The position numbers and the translations under genes were made by a program. From positions 3,927,001 through 3,991,000 of the forward strand of contig NZ_JAAMNH020000001.1 of the NCBI RefSeq assembly GCF_011065935.2: DNA of 64,000 bases, in the 5' to 3' direction. The notes beneath the pieces were generated by a model that was given only the letters and a program-made list of their open reading frames with translations, searched no databases and was not told the DNA's origin. Shown here piece after piece: positions 18,235 through 27,524 of this stretch; the stretch's first letter is position 1, and each line of letters starts with the position of its first letter. Source of the DNA: Clostridium estertheticum. Lineage in GTDB: Bacteria; Bacillota; Clostridia; Clostridiales; Clostridiaceae.

Positions 18235-18331
18235 CTCGACTAACCTCCCTTCTCTACATCCAATATTCTACAAAATAAGAAAAATACCTCTATTGAAATA
18301 TTTTATTATTTGAATCCTACAAAAAAGAAAA

Positions 18332-18367
18332 AAAGAGTATAAAGGAAATTAATCCTCTATACTCTTT
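18332..18367 (-). terminator. Terminator of the zinc-ribbon/L12-like gene
   Basis: AAAGAGTATA pairs with TATACTCTTT, continued by an AGGA/TCCT inner stem, followed on the minus strand by a run of Ts. Confidence 0.85.
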
Positions 18368-18902
18368 ACCATTTGTATCCACAACTTTTACATTCCCATG
18401 TTTTTGTTAATTTACCCACTGAGAATATACCCCACATCCCTACACTTCCTGCTTTAGATATTCCACTAATCTTATTACACTTAACACTTTTGCAGTTTGG
18501 ACATTTAATTAAACTATCATTAGCAACATAAGTTGATTTAATATTACTAGTTTCATTACTACCAACTAAATTAACCTTTGCCCCAATTGCTTCAAAATCT
18601 TGTTTAATCTGGTTTGCTCTATAAATATTTAAATTAGACATAAAAACAGAATTCTTATTATCAATTACATCTTTAGCTTGTTTCAGACCCCAATTTGTTA
18701 ACTCTCTGATAAGTCTAATAGTTTTAATTGCTTGTGTAGAGCTTTCTAAAATTAAATTATAAGATGTGGGTTGTTCTGCTTCAACAACTTCTATCTTTTT
18801 TTCCTGTGCTTGTATTTTCATAGGTTCTCCACAATGAGGACAACTTAATGCATTTGGTGAAATATCCTTATCACACATTGGACATTTTATTAAATTACTC
18901 AT
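18366..18902 (-). CDS. Zinc-ribbon protein with ribosomal L7/L12 C-terminal-like domain
   Basis: 178 residues in three parts. A zinc ribbon at the N-terminus (C7, C10, C21, C24), a domain at about 48-113 that matches the L7/L12 C-terminal fold (NLILESSTQAIKTIRLIREL, then NWGLKQAKDVID and IGAKVNLV), and a second ribbon (C134, C137, C171, C174) around a Gly/Ser-rich loop. The L12 domain normally recruits GTPase factors to the ribosome. Here it may be a protein-binding module that contacts elongation factors or imitates L12. Own promoter and terminator are likely: AAGGAG precedes ATG 18902. Family relatives are usually listed as unknown. Confidence 0.72.
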   Translation of the reverse strand: MSNLIKCPMCDKDISPNALSCPHCGEPMKIQAQEKKIEVVEAEQPTSYNLILESSTQAIKTIRLIRELTNWGLKQAKDVIDNKNSVFMSNLNIYRANQIKQDFEAIGAKVNLVGSNETSNIKSTYVANDSLIKCPNCKSVKCNKISGISKAGSVGMWGIFSVGKLTKTWECKSCGYKW

Positions 18903-19030
18903 AACAAAACTCCTTTTTATAATATAATTATATCTTACTATTTTATTAAACTTTTGTTTCCATTTATAGTAATTATATCATAAATATATATAAATTATGT
19001 AAAATTCTTATTAGTGCTATACTTTATTTT

Positions 19031-19516
19031 TTAACTGTGATTCCATATACCGTAATTTAATGTGTACCCTGAATACTTATTATTTGCCCAGATATGGTTC
19101 GCATTTTTAAAATTTAATCTGCCTATCGAATCAGCAGAATTCTTATTATGTACCATATTAAAAGTTGTGTCTAATTCCTCCATTATGCTAAAAACTCTAA
19201 ATGTACCATCATCTAAGAGCCACAAATCGGTATGTGTTAAAATATTAAAACTTATTGTATTCTTTCTTATATAAACACTTCCATCATTTTCAAAATCATT
19301 CAAAATAATTGATAATACTGTTTTAGATTCAGTTTCTGGAGGAACAGAATTACAAAATAGAATGTTTTTATTAATTAAATCCCCTGCATCCTCAAAATCT
19401 TCTTTTTTTAAAGCATCTTTTGAATTGTAATATAACAATTTACATAAATTCTGGTTAGCACATAATTTTTTAGATATTTCCTGCACATATATATTTAATT
19501 CTTTAAATTTGCTCAA
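19031..19516 (-). CDS. Phage-structural-like protein (161 residues)
   Basis: Soluble protein with no membrane helix. The phrases LTHTDLWLLDDGTFRVFSIMEELD, shortened here to LTHTDLWLLDDGT, and the placement after two other structural-like genes suggest a head or tail connector component, but I cannot name the family. Start TTG 19516 uses the same leader AAGGAGATGATTAAAA as the gene upstream. It ends the minus-strand run 21299-19031. Confidence 0.45.
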   Translation of the reverse strand: MSKFKELNIYVQEISKKLCANQNLCKLLYYNSKDALKKEDFEDAGDLINKNILFCNSVPPETESKTVLSIILNDFENDGSVYIRKNTISFNILTHTDLWLLDDGTFRVFSIMEELDTTFNMVHNKNSADSIGRLNFKNANHIWANNKYSGYTLNYGIWNHS

Positions 19517-19532
19517 TTTTAATCATCTCCTT

Positions 19533-20729
19533 TTATAAATCGGTCAAGCCCTTAATCCTAATTTGTTTCTTAATCACTGTACTTCCCATTGTTGCCACAA
19601 GTAAGAACGAACCCTTAACTGAAGTGTTGGCATTTAATCTACATGAAGTAGGTAATATATTGTCTATCAATATAATCAACATTTGTGATGTTATTGTAGG
19701 ATTCAGTGAACTTTGCTCAAGAGTAAATGTAAATACTTCACCAGTAGTAATAGCTGTTAAATCATTATTAACACATTTCCACGTACGCAATGCACTCAAA
19801 TTGATATAATCATATGAGCCAGTGGAACTAACTATTTGATATGTAGCTCCCACTATAACAGCAGTAATATTTACATTTAATATTGCTGCTACATTCTCAA
19901 ATTTAACTGTAATAGCTGTTGTGCCTACTTTAATTCCTGTTATAAGACCTGTAGTATCTACACTACAAATAGTAGTATCTGAAACAACAAAAGTTAATGC
20001 AGGTGTAGTTATTACTGTGCTATTATTTCTGCATATTGTTTCAATTTGGAATGTTTTATTTTGTTCTATGTAAGTTATTGTGGTAGGTAATTCTATAGTA
20101 AAATTATTTCCAATAGGTGTAGTAATTACTGGGGTTACAGAATTAAATGCTAGTCCTGTAGTAAAATTGTCATCTACTCCACTAACATCGCTTTTTAATT
20201 TAATAATAATAACACCTTGTTCCTCGTTTACTACACTGCTAATATTATCAATTCCTAAAACACTCCATAAAGTGCCATTTAAAATAAATCTAAATCCTAA
20301 TGGAACAGCTTTAATTATATTTAGTTGTGAATATCCAACTTGACAACTTAACTCATTACCAATTGTGGAAATGTATTTACCTTCTGCTATAGAAAGTGTT
20401 CCTTTATCTATAATAGAATTTATAGAAATTACTCTATCTATCCCATCAACTTTAGCCTTATATCTTAATAAGTTATTGCATTTCCTCATAATAGCCTTAT
20501 AAATAGTATTGGTTTTGACTACTTCTGAAATTATAATCCATTTATAGCCTTGAAATTCAACTATATCACCCGTGTTGTAAGGTACAATAGTTTTTATCTT
20601 TTTATAATCTATTGTTTTGTCTTTCTGATTAGAAATTAAAGCTTGGACTTCTATATTATTAATAACTATTTTCTGTCCCATTGCATTCAATAAGTAGACA
20701 AAATTAGAATCATCATTAAATATATTCAA
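19533..20729 (-). CDS. Ig-like (BIG2-type) repeat protein, probably phage structural
   Basis: 398 residues. The first 100 (NFVYLLNAMGQKIVINNIEV, later GDIVEFQGYKWIIISEVV) resemble phage head-closure or tail-associated proteins. Further on, a bacterial Ig-like group 2 fold is visible, with DTTICSVDTTGLITGIKVGTT as its key strand-turn segment and TAITVKF after it. Ig-like domains are common on phage virion surfaces. The start is TTG 20729 behind AAGGAGATGATTAAAA. 17 bases separate it from each neighbour. Role in a virion is inferred. Confidence 0.6.
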   Translation of the reverse strand: MNIFNDDSNFVYLLNAMGQKIVINNIEVQALISNQKDKTIDYKKIKTIVPYNTGDIVEFQGYKWIIISEVVKTNTIYKAIMRKCNNLLRYKAKVDGIDRVISINSIIDKGTLSIAEGKYISTIGNELSCQVGYSQLNIIKAVPLGFRFILNGTLWSVLGIDNISSVVNEEQGVIIIKLKSDVSGVDDNFTTGLAFNSVTPVITTPIGNNFTIELPTTITYIEQNKTFQIETICRNNSTVITTPALTFVVSDTTICSVDTTGLITGIKVGTTAITVKFENVAAILNVNITAVIVGATYQIVSSTGSYDYINLSALRTWKCVNNDLTAITTGEVFTFTLEQSSLNPTITSQMLIILIDNILPTSCRLNANTSVKGSFLLVATMGSTVIKKQIRIKGLTDL

Positions 20730-20746
20730 TTTTAATCATCTCCTTA

Positions 20747-21130
20747 TTAATTAGAAAACATATAAACAAAATTAGAACCACTATCATTAGTAGAAATAGC
20801 ATCATCATTTGGAATCTGACGAATCTTCTTTTCTAATTGATTAATTCTACTTTGCAAGTTTTCAGCAAAATTTGAAATAGAAATATCATCATTTTTATAA
20901 TTTTTCATAGTTGATGGACTATTTGCAATATCTTCTAATATAGATAAAGCAGTTTTAAGAATTATTTTTTTATTTGTATTTGAAGATGGAATATATTCAT
21001 CTGTTGAGGTTGGTGATGGATTAGCTATGTCTGTTGAAACAGGAGTATTTTCTTCTAAATAAATTGCTAAATTAAAATCTGGTATATCAATCCCCTCTAT
21101 TGCCATTTTGAGACGTTCTAAATTATCCAA
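20747..21130 (-). CDS. Unknown protein of the phage-like cluster (127 residues)
   Basis: Contains a Ser/Thr/Pro-rich linker (about residues 30-55) and a C-terminal helical segment (NLQSRINQLEKKIRQI) that could form a coiled coil. The ending GSNFVYMFSN echoes NFVYLLNA near the start of the next protein (DSNFVYLLNA), hinting at a duplicated short motif. Start TTG 21130 overlaps the stop of the upstream 58-residue gene by 8 bases, so translation is coupled. Confidence 0.5.
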   Translation of the reverse strand: MDNLERLKMAIEGIDIPDFNLAIYLEENTPVSTDIANPSPTSTDEYIPSSNTNKKIILKTALSILEDIANSPSTMKNYKNDDISISNFAENLQSRINQLEKKIRQIPNDDAISTNDSGSNFVYMFSN

Positions 21131-21299
21131 TTAAAACACCGTCCTTTATATTTACTAGATTATATTTCAATCCTAAATTGTGAAGTTCTGCTACAAATTT
21201 ATTAAGTTGTTTATGATTTATTTGAGAATTATCTATAATTAAACTTATATGTGTATGAGATTGTGAATCGTTTGTTAGAATTATATTTGTATTTTCCAT
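21123..21299 (-). CDS. Small unknown protein, 58 residues, first gene of the phage-like run
   Basis: ATG 21299 follows AAAGGACTGATAATA. The protein starts MENTNIILTNDSQSHTHIS and ends LKYNLVNIKDGVLIG. It is soluble and not recognised. The 8-base overlap with the next gene and the correct ribosome-binding-site spacing support a real gene. About 160 bases upstream the divergent HEPN operon begins. Confidence 0.55.
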   Translation of the reverse strand: MENTNIILTNDSQSHTHISLIIDNSQINHKQLNKFVAELHNLGLKYNLVNIKDGVLIG

Positions 21300-21372
21300 T
21301 ATTATCAGTCCTTTCTTATTGTTGTTTTGGTTTTAATTATTGTAAATATTTATAAGTTATATTGGAATTTTA

Positions 21373-21381
21373 TGTTATAAT
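21373..21381 (+). promoter_or_regulatory. Extended -10 promoter of the HEPN/membrane trio
   Basis: TGTTATAAT (TG at 21373-21374, TATAAT at 21376-21381) about 80 bases before the HEPN gene. No strong -35 is visible, which is usual for extended -10 promoters. Confidence 0.55.
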
Positions 21382-21462
21382 ATTTAAGAAGCATTTGTTG
21401 AAGATTGGGGTATATCCAATATATAAGTAATTTCTAAATGCAACGTAAATATGGAGGGAAAA

Positions 21463-22452
21463 ATGAGAAATACATACGAAAACAGTTTCGAAATAAACTT
21501 AACAAGTCATTTTATTCTGCCTAGTGTAAGTTCAGATACAATATCAATTCCACGATTATTAAATTTAGACGAAACCACGTTAAGAACCTTGATAAATTCT
21601 GCAATAGTTGATGTTTTTTCAAATTATATTATAACTTCAACCGATGAGGAGGCAACAATATCCGCAGACTGGAAAGATTATTTAGCTGATAATGAAAACT
21701 CTGAATCTTTTTCAATAAAAATAGCATTAAATACAGATAAATATTTATTTGATGATGGGATAGAAAACTATTTGTCTTATTATATTGAAGTATATTTGAA
21801 TGAATTATTTTTGATATTAAATCTATCAATACCTGGAAGTATCACCCTTTTTCAAACAACTTTTAAGGTTAATGATTACACTACAAGAATTAAAATAGAT
21901 AGCTATTTTTTTGCCGAATCTTTAGAATGGAGTAATGAAATTCATTGGCTTAATATAGTACCTATACCTATTAATGATGTTGCAACATGGTACAAGAGTT
22001 TAAATATAGGCATTAGACAAATATCAAAAACCAATTTAGAAAGGGTTATATTTTCATTACTACATGTCTGTAATGATGAATATGCAAGCCCTACTGGACT
22101 TATTTGGCTATCTCACTCACTGGAATCACTTTTTGGTTCTCCTAAAGCCTCAATATGTAAAACTATGATAGATAGAGCATATAAAATCTTGGGCAAGCCA
22201 GAAGTGAATTCTAAAAAAATAAAAAATATATTTAATGATTTTTATGATTTAAGAAGTAAATATGTGCATGGTGAATTTAATATACATCATCCATCTTATA
22301 ATAATATTTTGGATGATGATATAGATGAGTATTATGATAAAATGACACCATCCTATAAAATCGGGTTTTCTATTGTAGTTGCATGTTTACAGTTAATGAT
22401 ATTAAATAATTGGAAAGGATTTAAGTTTAGAGAAGAATTTGACGGAGTATAA
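21463..22452 (+). CDS. HEPN-domain protein (Apea-like), candidate RNase effector
   Basis: 329 residues. The C-terminal third carries the HEPN catalytic signature RSKYVH (R264, H269; the RX4-6H motif) inside DLRSKYVHGEF, preceded by LIWLSHSLESLFG, the arrangement of Apea-like HEPN proteins. HEPN domains are metal-independent RNases in toxins, abortive-infection and CRISPR-associated proteins. The N-terminal 200 residues are a separate soluble, beta-rich region of unknown role, maybe a sensor. GGAGGG at 21453-21458 favours ATG 21463 over the in-frame ATG at 21451. It heads a plus-strand run with two membrane proteins inside a mostly minus-strand island. Confidence 0.75.
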   Translation: MRNTYENSFEINLTSHFILPSVSSDTISIPRLLNLDETTLRTLINSAIVDVFSNYIITSTDEEATISADWKDYLADNENSESFSIKIALNTDKYLFDDGIENYLSYYIEVYLNELFLILNLSIPGSITLFQTTFKVNDYTTRIKIDSYFFAESLEWSNEIHWLNIVPIPINDVATWYKSLNIGIRQISKTNLERVIFSLLHVCNDEYASPTGLIWLSHSLESLFGSPKASICKTMIDRAYKILGKPEVNSKKIKNIFNDFYDLRSKYVHGEFNIHHPSYNNILDDDIDEYYDKMTPSYKIGFSIVVACLQLMILNNWKGFKFREEFDGV

Positions 22453-22523
22453 TGCTTAAGTATTAAAGTTTAATAGTGATTTATTTATAATATCAAATTC
22501 AAAGGAAATGTGGAGGTTTACAG

Positions 22524-22958
22524 ATGTTCTCATCAATTATTAATTATATAACATCTCATCCTGAAGTAATTTGGTCAGGATTTGGAATATTTGTACTAGG
22601 ACTCATATTTACAATAACTAAATTTTTCGTAACTCATGAAATTATTGAAAAGAGTGAATATAAGAGTTTGCAAAACATTAAAAATAACTTCATTGATATT
22701 GAGAAATTAAAAAGTGATTTAGAGTTTAATCATGACCTTGGTATTTATATAGATATGAAAACCAATGAAAATTTCTGCCCAACATGTTTAACTAATAAAG
22801 ATAAAAAGAATCATTTAAAAGAGATTACACATGAAGTCGGTATTTATTATCAATGTCCTGTATGTCGTGAGTCTTTTGAAAGTAAGGAATTTAAACGAAA
22901 ACTGGACAAAGCAATTAAGCAAAGTGATATACGAACTAATAAATGTAACAATTGGTAA
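22524..22958 (+). CDS. Single-pass membrane protein with zinc-ribbon tail
   Basis: 144 residues: one hydrophobic helix (about 14-36, IWSGFGIFVLGLIFTITKFF), a charged linker, and a zinc ribbon (C85, C88, C111, C114 in CPTC and CPVC). It is preceded by GGAGG at good spacing and lies 71 bases after the HEPN gene, on the same strand. The layout, helix then linker then metal ribbon, suits a membrane-tethered sensor or adaptor. No family recognised. Confidence 0.65.
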   Translation: MFSSIINYITSHPEVIWSGFGIFVLGLIFTITKFFVTHEIIEKSEYKSLQNIKNNFIDIEKLKSDLEFNHDLGIYIDMKTNENFCPTCLTNKDKKNHLKEITHEVGIYYQCPVCRESFESKEFKRKLDKAIKQSDIRTNKCNNW

Positions 22959-23081
22959 TAAAAGTTTAATCGTGGCGCATAATACAAATTCACGAGCATG
23001 TATGGATAATACCGCTAATTAGCAAAAGAAAAAATCTTCACGATATTAATACATCTATAATATATGAAGGGGGTTCGATAA

Positions 23082-24389
23082 ATGGCTGAAGAAACTAAAG
23101 AGTGGTTAGATTTTATCGTAAGACTAAATGACAGGGAAAGTAATAAAAAACGTGGTACTGGAATTACTCTTTGGGCTTTAATAGGAGTAGAAGCAGTTCT
23201 TCTTATAAAAATAATTGATTCTTTACCTAAAATTTTTATTAATAATAAAAGCATTATAATTTCACTTGTACTTATAACATTATTATTAAATTTTTCATTA
23301 AGTCTTTCTAGTATATGGAGTTTTTTATTATCAACTCTTTCATTTAATAAAAGCAGAAATATTATATCAACAGTAGATAAACAAAAGAACAATATAATGA
23401 AATTTTATATATATGTATTTATTATATTAACTATACTTATTAACTCATTAGTCATCATCTATACTCATAAAGTACTATGGGTATCCCCCTATTCGTATGC
23501 AGTTTCCTTTTTAATAATTAGTGTTATGCCAGATTTAATTAAATTTTTAAAAAGCCATAAAAAATATAAATCTAAATATATTATTTCACCAAATTCTTCT
23601 TTTCAGAGATTAGGGATTAATGTAATAAATTTATTATTTAATGCGATTGGTTTTTTTGTGTTAACTTTATTTGGATATATGGATTTTAATAAAGTATATA
23701 GCCTTCTAAATAACATTGAGTACCTAAAAACATCTATACAAATAGTAGCATTTTTAATTATTTTAATAATTTTAACGGAACAATACTTACAAAGCATTAA
23801 ATATGAATGGTTAGAATGTTTAGAAAGACGCATTTTCATAGAAAAATTAAATGCAGACCAGATTAAATTGTTATTTTCAAAGGAATTCTTAGGTACCTCT
23901 GTAAGAGAATGGTTTTCAGATATAGAGGGTAGTATAAATATTAATAAACAGGATCTTGAATACAAAATGAATGAATTAAGTAACCGTGATATAAAAATTA
24001 AATCTAAAATGACAAAGAATTATTCAAAATTAAAAGAGTTAACATCTTGTAATAAAATTTGCACAGATTGTATAATAACAAAAGAATCCAATAAATTCCA
24101 AGAAATCATAGATATATCTAAAGAAAAAATCGCATTATTAAAAGAGGTAGAGTTATTTTATAATAAACGTGTAAAAAACGTACACGAATTTACTTCTCAG
24201 ATAAAGCTTAACTATGAAGAATCACAATATTTAGATATTACAATGACCAGTATTGAAGTGGCTTTACAAAAGTATGAAGAACAGGAGCAACAAATAAATA
24301 AGGAGGCTTCAATTACATCAGAAAAATTTGAACAGTTTACTGCAAAATATCATCAAATATTAGGTATCGCAAATAAAAGTCAAATATAG
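23082..24389 (+). CDS. Multi-pass membrane protein with cytoplasmic coiled-coil tail
   Basis: 435 residues. Hydrophobic helices appear in roughly six blocks between residues 26 and 235 (for example SIIISLVLITLLLNF, FYIYVFIILTILINSLVII, SIQIVAFLIILIIL). Residues 240-435 are charged and helical, with heptad-like stretches (KLKELTSC, VALQKYEEQEQQINKE) and a Cys group CNKICTDC. Start ATG 23082 follows GGGGG. It is the last of the three-gene plus-strand run, 123 bases after the zinc-ribbon gene. No family recognised; a role as a membrane effector of the HEPN module is inference. Confidence 0.65.
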   Translation: MAEETKEWLDFIVRLNDRESNKKRGTGITLWALIGVEAVLLIKIIDSLPKIFINNKSIIISLVLITLLLNFSLSLSSIWSFLLSTLSFNKSRNIISTVDKQKNNIMKFYIYVFIILTILINSLVIIYTHKVLWVSPYSYAVSFLIISVMPDLIKFLKSHKKYKSKYIISPNSSFQRLGINVINLLFNAIGFFVLTLFGYMDFNKVYSLLNNIEYLKTSIQIVAFLIILIILTEQYLQSIKYEWLECLERRIFIEKLNADQIKLLFSKEFLGTSVREWFSDIEGSININKQDLEYKMNELSNRDIKIKSKMTKNYSKLKELTSCNKICTDCIITKESNKFQEIIDISKEKIALLKEVELFYNKRVKNVHEFTSQIKLNYEESQYLDITMTSIEVALQKYEEQEQQINKEASITSEKFEQFTAKYHQILGIANKSQI

Positions 24390-24559
24390 CCCAATTATTA
24401 AAGGAAATCGTGTTTTTTTGATGTGCGTAAAATATTGACTCTACTAAACGAAATAAAAATCCGATAGGGGTAACAAGGTTTATTTTCTATTATATTTCGA
24501 CAAATAAAAATACATAAAAATAGAAGGTAACTGTTGTCACCCTCTCGCCTTTGTGCATA

Positions 24560-25135
24560 CTATAGGTTAAGATTGTTATACACATTCACTATATCATCTT
24601 TAGTAATGCCAATGTATCTTAGTGTAATTGCAGGTGTGCTATGATTGAATATCCTCTGTAATAGAGTTATATCAATCCCCTGCTTATAAGACCAATAACC
24701 GAACGTTTTACGTAGTGTATGTGTTCCTATAGTATCAGTGATACCAACTAACTTAGCACTATCACTGAGTATCTGCCATGCTTGAACTCTACTAATAGCT
24801 TTGTTCTCACCCTTCCTACTCTTAAACAGGTACATATCCATATCATAGCTAGCATCTAATGTAGATAGATACTCTTTAATAGCAGTAGATGTGCTCTTGT
24901 TGATAGTGAATGTCCTAACCTTATTAGTCTTACCCTCATGTACTGTAACCTCAGCCTTGACCTTATTGTTAGTAGTAAGTACATCTGATAACCTAAGACT
25001 AAGTAAGTCACTTACTCTTAGTCCAACGTTGATACCCATAACAAACAATAGATAGTCTCTCATACTGCTAGACTTGAGTACCCTCTTCATTAACTCTATC
25101 TGTTTCTTATCCTTTAAAGCATTTACTTCAATCAT
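24560..25135 (-). CDS. Short tyrosine recombinase (catalytic domain only)
   Basis: 191 residues forming just the catalytic domain of a XerC/D-like recombinase. Active-site residues are in place: R40 (GLRVSDL), K69 (HEGKTNK), H139 and R142 (HTLRK), H165 (FNHST) and the nucleophile Y174 (RYIG). The N-terminal core-binding domain found in most integrases is missing. Such minimal recombinases resolve or invert DNA and occur in phages and plasmids. Directly upstream lies a 150-bp array of TCTAACA repeats, probably its own target or operator. AAGGAAG precedes ATG 25135. Confidence 0.85.
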   Translation of the reverse strand: MIEVNALKDKKQIELMKRVLKSSSMRDYLLFVMGINVGLRVSDLLSLRLSDVLTTNNKVKAEVTVHEGKTNKVRTFTINKSTSTAIKEYLSTLDASYDMDMYLFKSRKGENKAISRVQAWQILSDSAKLVGITDTIGTHTLRKTFGYWSYKQGIDITLLQRIFNHSTPAITLRYIGITKDDIVNVYNNLNL

Positions 25136-25153
25136 TAATACTACACTTCCTTA

Positions 25154-25301
25154 TCTAACATATTATACTTACATTGTATGTTATGTTAGATTCAAATGCA
25201 ATAGTATTATTAAATATATATTATATAGTCTATGACCATAGTCATAGACACATCTAACAGCATATGCCCAATCTAACACAACTACATTATGTTAGATTCA
25301 A
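25154..25301. repeat. TCTAACA/TGTTAGA heptamer array with central palindrome
   Basis: Five heptamers, TCTAACA at 25154, 25253 and 25272 and its inverse TGTTAGA at 25184 and 25290, within 150 bp of the recombinase start. TTATGTTAGATTCAA occurs twice (25181-25195 and 25287-25301), AATCTAACA/TGTTAGATT form a perfect inverted pair (25270-25278, 25290-25298), and GTCTATGAC-CATA-GTCATAGAC (25228-25249) is a separate 9-bp hairpin. This is typical of recombinase or regulator sites. The rest of 25302-25574 holds no gene that I can see. Confidence 0.7.
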
Positions 25302-25574
25302 TTCTATTAAACAATAGATACAACACTCATATGGATATAAGCATTCGACATAATAAGACACCAATTATAATGAACATTAACTAAATGCAGCGTCTATTAT
25401 TCTTCTTTTGAATAGGGATAAAATATGTGCGTAAATACATTTATAGTCAACCTAACTAATATCAACGTTTCTAACTACATACCCCTATTGGGTACATATA
25501 TCATTCATACTATCATTATCTAATTATATGAACTATATACTATCCTACATATTACCATATCATTTACAACTATA

Positions 25575-25907
25575 TTATAATGGTGAATAGAAACAATTGC
25601 ACCTAACATGTAAAGGTAAGTCTATAGCATCATCTATATTAAATACCTCTCCATGATTACTAGCACATTCACTACATGTGTTAATATCCAATACACTATT
25701 ATACATAACCCTTTCTACTCCCATCTCCTTATATACCTCTATTAAAGCCATATTAAATATTCTACTTACTTCATTATCTATTAATCTATTACTAACATTT
25801 ACACCATCCTTAAAGTCTTTATCAATAGCTTTATTAATAACCTCAATAGACTTTCCTGAAATAAGGTTTTTTTTAATATTTGCCTGTTTCTGGTATACTA
25901 AAATCAA
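25575..25907 (-). pseudogene. Truncated phage minor head protein (SPP1 gp7/Mu F-like C-terminus)
   Basis: The 110 codons end with DINTCSECASNHGEVF, DAIDLPLHVRCNCF, the conserved C-terminal zinc-like CxxC...HxxC motif of phage minor head proteins (SPP1 gp7/Mu gpF family). The frame begins exactly where the IS21-family element starts at 25908, so the N-terminal two thirds (normally over 250 residues) are missing. The chance TTG at the junction has no ribosome binding site. The piece shows that a phage head gene once stood here. Confidence 0.8.
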
Positions 25908-26015
25908 TGCAGACCGGCCTTTAAAAAACCAAGCATAAAATGGAAAAATCCATTGCCAGCACCCCCAAAATATACTATCCTTTTTAGTGACGAAACTGAA
26001 AAGGAGAATAAGGAG

Positions 26016-27524
26016 ATGCTAACAATGGAACACATATATCTTATCAGACATTTAAGGAAATTTGAAGGGAAAAGTTTAAGAAAAATTGCGGAAATTACTG
26101 GGCATGATTTTTCTACAGTTAAAAGATATGTTGATAAAGATGATTTTAATCTCGGCATGCCCACAAAACAAAAGCGTGAGGGAAAATTATCTCCATACAG
26201 AGAAATTGTTTTAAAATGGCTCACTGATGATAAGAAGGCTCCACACAAACAACAGCATACAGCAAAAAGAATACATGATCGATTAGAAGAACTTTACCCA
26301 AACGAGTTTAATGCTCATGAAAGATCCGTAAGAAAATTCGTTGCAAAGCTACGAAAAGAATTGGTGATGGTCACCGATGGATTTCTACCACTAGAGCATC
26401 CACCAGGTGAAGCTCAGGTTGATTTTGGAGAAGCTCGTTTTATCGAAAATGGTATTACATATGACGGTAATTATCTTAATATATCTTATCCCCATAGCAA
26501 TGGTGGCTACACACAACTCTTTAAAAGCCAAAATCAAGAATGCCTATTGGAAGGTATGAAATCAATATTTGAACATGTTGGTGGAGTACCGATAGCTATA
26601 TGGTTTGACAATATGTCTACAGCAGTTAAGAAAGTTAAGGAATATGGAAAGCGTGATTTAACAAATGGATTTATAAGATTTATGATGCATTATGGCTTTC
26701 AAAGTAATTTCTGCAATCCAAATAGTGGAAACGAAAAAGGGTCCGTGGAAGCAAAGGTGGGATATCACCGCCGAAATTTCTTAGTGCCAGTTCCGGAATT
26801 TAAGAATCTAAAAGACTTCAACAAAGAACTTCTTAAAAAATGTGATAAGGACATGAATAGAATGCATTATAAGGGCCATGGGTTTATCAAAGATTTATTT
26901 GAAGAAGATAACCTAGAGTTTTTTAAACTTCCCGATGTTCCGTTTGAGGCGTATTTGCACCAATTTGCAAAGGCAGATAATTATGGTAAAGCGAAGTTTG
27001 ATGGAAGAATTTATTCAACATCTCCCAATATGGCAGGACAACAAATTATGTTTAAAGTTGGAGCCTATGACATTGATGTATTAGATTATAACAGTAATTT
27101 TATAGTTACTCATAGCAGGCTATATGGAGAAGAAAAAGAATCAATGATTTGGGTTCCTTATTTAGAACTTATGTCTAAGCGGCCTACGGCCCTAAAATAC
27201 ACAGGGCTCTTTAATCAATTACCTACACCCCTTAAAGAATATATGAATCAGTGTGATTATGTAACTAAAAAGCAAGCACTTAAATTATTTACCAAAATGA
27301 CAGCAAATACAAATATAGATTCTGCAATAGCAGCATTCGAAGAAAGCATTAAATGTGGGACAAGTGATGTAGATAGTATTTGGGCTACATATTGCCGATT
27401 AACGGCTGGCCCTTTACCAGAACTAGAAATTTGTCTTTCTGAAACAGTACCAAAGCTTGAGAAGTACACTCCTGACATAACTGTTTATGATAAATTAATG
27501 GTTGCGGGAGGACTAAATCAATGA
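26016..27524 (+). CDS. istA: IS21-family transposase IstA
   Basis: 502 residues from ATG 26016 (AAGGAG nine bases before; a second possible start is ATG 26025). N-terminal helix-turn-helix (KSLRKIAEITGHDFSTVKRY), then a DDE catalytic core: VDFGEA (first D), WFDNMSTAV (second D) and GNEKGSVEAKVGYHRR (catalytic E). The C-terminal region with FDGRIYSTSPNMAGQQIMF is the IS21 transposase signature. It overlaps istB by 4 bases (ATGA). Intact, so the element may still be active. Confidence 0.95.
   Translation: MLTMEHIYLIRHLRKFEGKSLRKIAEITGHDFSTVKRYVDKDDFNLGMPTKQKREGKLSPYREIVLKWLTDDKKAPHKQQHTAKRIHDRLEELYPNEFNAHERSVRKFVAKLRKELVMVTDGFLPLEHPPGEAQVDFGEARFIENGITYDGNYLNISYPHSNGGYTQLFKSQNQECLLEGMKSIFEHVGGVPIAIWFDNMSTAVKKVKEYGKRDLTNGFIRFMMHYGFQSNFCNPNSGNEKGSVEAKVGYHRRNFLVPVPEFKNLKDFNKELLKKCDKDMNRMHYKGHGFIKDLFEEDNLEFFKLPDVPFEAYLHQFAKADNYGKAKFDGRIYSTSPNMAGQQIMFKVGAYDIDVLDYNSNFIVTHSRLYGEEKESMIWVPYLELMSKRPTALKYTGLFNQLPTPLKEYMNQCDYVTKKQALKLFTKMTANTNIDSAIAAFEESIKCGTSDVDSIWATYCRLTAGPLPELEICLSETVPKLEKYTPDITVYDKLMVAGGLNQ

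Noticed and set aside
25154..25301. CRISPR-like repeat array.
   Set aside because: Units are only 7 to 15 bases, in both orientations and irregularly spaced, with no cas genes.
25904..26248. Minus-strand frame over the start of istA.
   Set aside because: Antisense shadow of the transposase gene; no ribosome binding site.
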